The position numbers and the translations under genes were made by a program. From the NCBI GenBank assembly GCA_031393505.1, contig JANMVX010000015.1, positions 1 to 14,455 on the forward strand: DNA of 14,455 nucleotides, in the 5' to 3' direction. The notes below the pieces were generated by a model. The model made no database searches and had not been told where the DNA came from. It was given only the letters and a program-made list of their open reading frames with translations. Shown piece after piece: positions 13,937 to 14,455 of this stretch (position 1 is its first letter; each line of letters opens with the position of its first letter). The DNA is from JANYHF01 sp031393505 (lineage in GTDB: Bacteria; Pseudomonadota; Alphaproteobacteria; Rhizobiales; Hyphomicrobiaceae).

Positions 13937-14257
13937 ATGTGCGTGCCTCGAATACCACGCAAATGAATTGTTCTACCTATACTGTAAGATTCAATTCCAC
14001 CTCGCTTCTCATCAAGGGAGGTGTTGGCGCCTCGCGGCCGGAAGGCGGCCGCGATCAGGTGCTATCGCTACGCCCGGAAATGGGCTCCGCGACCGAGCCC
14101 CGCCAGATGCGGGTCTCGGCCCAAAGGGTGACGCCCCCTGGCGCAAGTGCAGGGACTGATTTGCAACCACGCCTTTGATAAAATAGGCGGTCGCGAAGTC
14201 AACGTCTCCTCACGCATTTCAATGGTCGAACGGCGACGCAAAGCGTCGCCGCTTGAA
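13937..14257 (+). ncRNA. Candidate structured non-coding RNA
   Basis: Downstream of a sigma-70-like promoter lies a chain of stems without a supported ORF: cacctc/gaggtg (13998-14003, 14018-14023); an 8-bp stem tcgcggcc/ggccgcga (14032-14039, 14047-14054); gccc/gggc (14072-14075, 14082-14085); a two-part hairpin ccgag-cccgc/gcggg-ctcgg (14093-14119); cgcct/aggcg (14170-14174, 14185-14189); and a perfect 9-bp stem with an AAA loop (14231-14251) enclosed by ttcaa/ttgaa (14218-14222, 14253-14257). Such a compact multi-stem array resembles large bacterial structured RNAs, for example the HEARO/omega RNA group linked to IscB, but I cannot confirm a family by eye. GC-rich DNA makes some chance stems expected. 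The limits given are the presumed transcription start and the last stem. Confidence 0.35.
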
Positions 14258-14343
14258 CGGGCCTCCGTCAATCAAAATGAGCCGAAGTCTCGGGCCGATG
14301 TCTACGTCGCAAATGCATGGCGTCGCTTCGCTCGGACTCACCA

Positions 14344-14361
14344 GGGGGATGGCCATCCCCC
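14344..14361. repeat. Perfect 18-base palindrome
   Basis: gggggatgg is followed at once by its exact complement ccatccccc. There is no loop, so as DNA it is a symmetric site that could bind a dimeric protein. A shorter palindrome, ggggcgcccc, follows at 14375-14384. The nearness of the degenerate contig end advises caution. Confidence 0.6.
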
Positions 14362-14384
14362 GCTGCGCCCGCGTGGGGCGCCCC

Positions 14385-14455
14385 GGAGGGGGGGGGCACC
14401 CCAACGGGGCCCGGGGGGAGGGAGACGCGACCAAAAAAAAAAAAAAAAATAGAAA
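14385..14455. other. Low-complexity sequence at the window end, probably assembly artefact
   Basis: The last bases contain a 9-G run (14388-14396), further G and C runs, and 17 consecutive A (14433-14449). No feature can be read from it. This composition is unlike the rest of the window and is typical of poor-quality sequence at a contig end rather than of biology. Confidence 0.6.

Noticed and set aside
13939..14452. Small ORFs at the right end (79, 63 and 101 codons)
   Set aside because: They have no Shine-Dalgarno or family motif, run through strong hairpins, and the last one reads into the homopolymer artefact.
1..14455. CRISPR array, tRNA, rRNA or transposase gene
   Set aside because: No spaced repeats, tRNA-like cloverleaf, rRNA signature or transposase motif was seen on either strand; the only tandem repeat is the in-frame one at 12947-13030.

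Overview
The window is GC-rich, tightly packed and full of anti-phage and restriction genes, with no housekeeping gene, rRNA or tRNA. It looks like an accessory defence island of a proteobacterium (alpha or gamma; the sequence does not settle which). The right end (last ~80 bases: long G and A homopolymers) looks like a contig end, and the left end cuts a gene.

Region 1 (1-8409) is one divergent locus. Leftward run a Vsr-type mismatch endonuclease (296-784) and then the start of a DNA cytosine-5 methyltransferase (1-270, cut by the window edge). Rightward, from about 907, run four genes, each overlapping the next by exactly 4 bases (ATGA): a MutL/MORC-like GHKL ATPase, a Z1-domain SF2 helicase-like ATPase, a PD-(D/E)XK nuclease-fold protein (DUF4420-like) and an AIPR-family protein. 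This is the MutL-Z1-DUF-AIPR set known from memory as the Mza anti-phage system, here beside a Dcm/Vsr module. A plausible division of labour is: the methyltransferase marks self DNA, the GHKL and SF2 ATPases sense or move on DNA, the PD-(D/E)XK protein cuts, and AIPR is a further effector or abortive component. That division is inference.

Region 2 (8411-10933, minus strand) holds an 840-residue protein that ends one base from the AIPR gene, tail to tail. It joins a segment like the C-terminal domain of RNA polymerase alpha to a segment like sigma-70 region 4, followed by a long C-terminal part with winged-helix-like stretches. No sigma region 2 is visible. It is the most unusual protein here.

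Region 3 (10934-13693) has a weak small ORF, then an AlbA_2/HATPase_c_4 ATPase with a tandem heptad-repeat linker, then the decayed 3' end of a type III restriction enzyme (Res). The Res fragment carries an in-frame stop and sits directly after an apparent out-of-frame deletion junction. This is the wreck of a second restriction-type locus.

Region 4 (13694-14455) has no convincing protein gene. It contains a sigma-70-like promoter (13903-13930) followed by about 260 bases that can fold into a chain of GC-rich hairpins, a candidate structured non-coding RNA, and then low-complexity sequence to the end.
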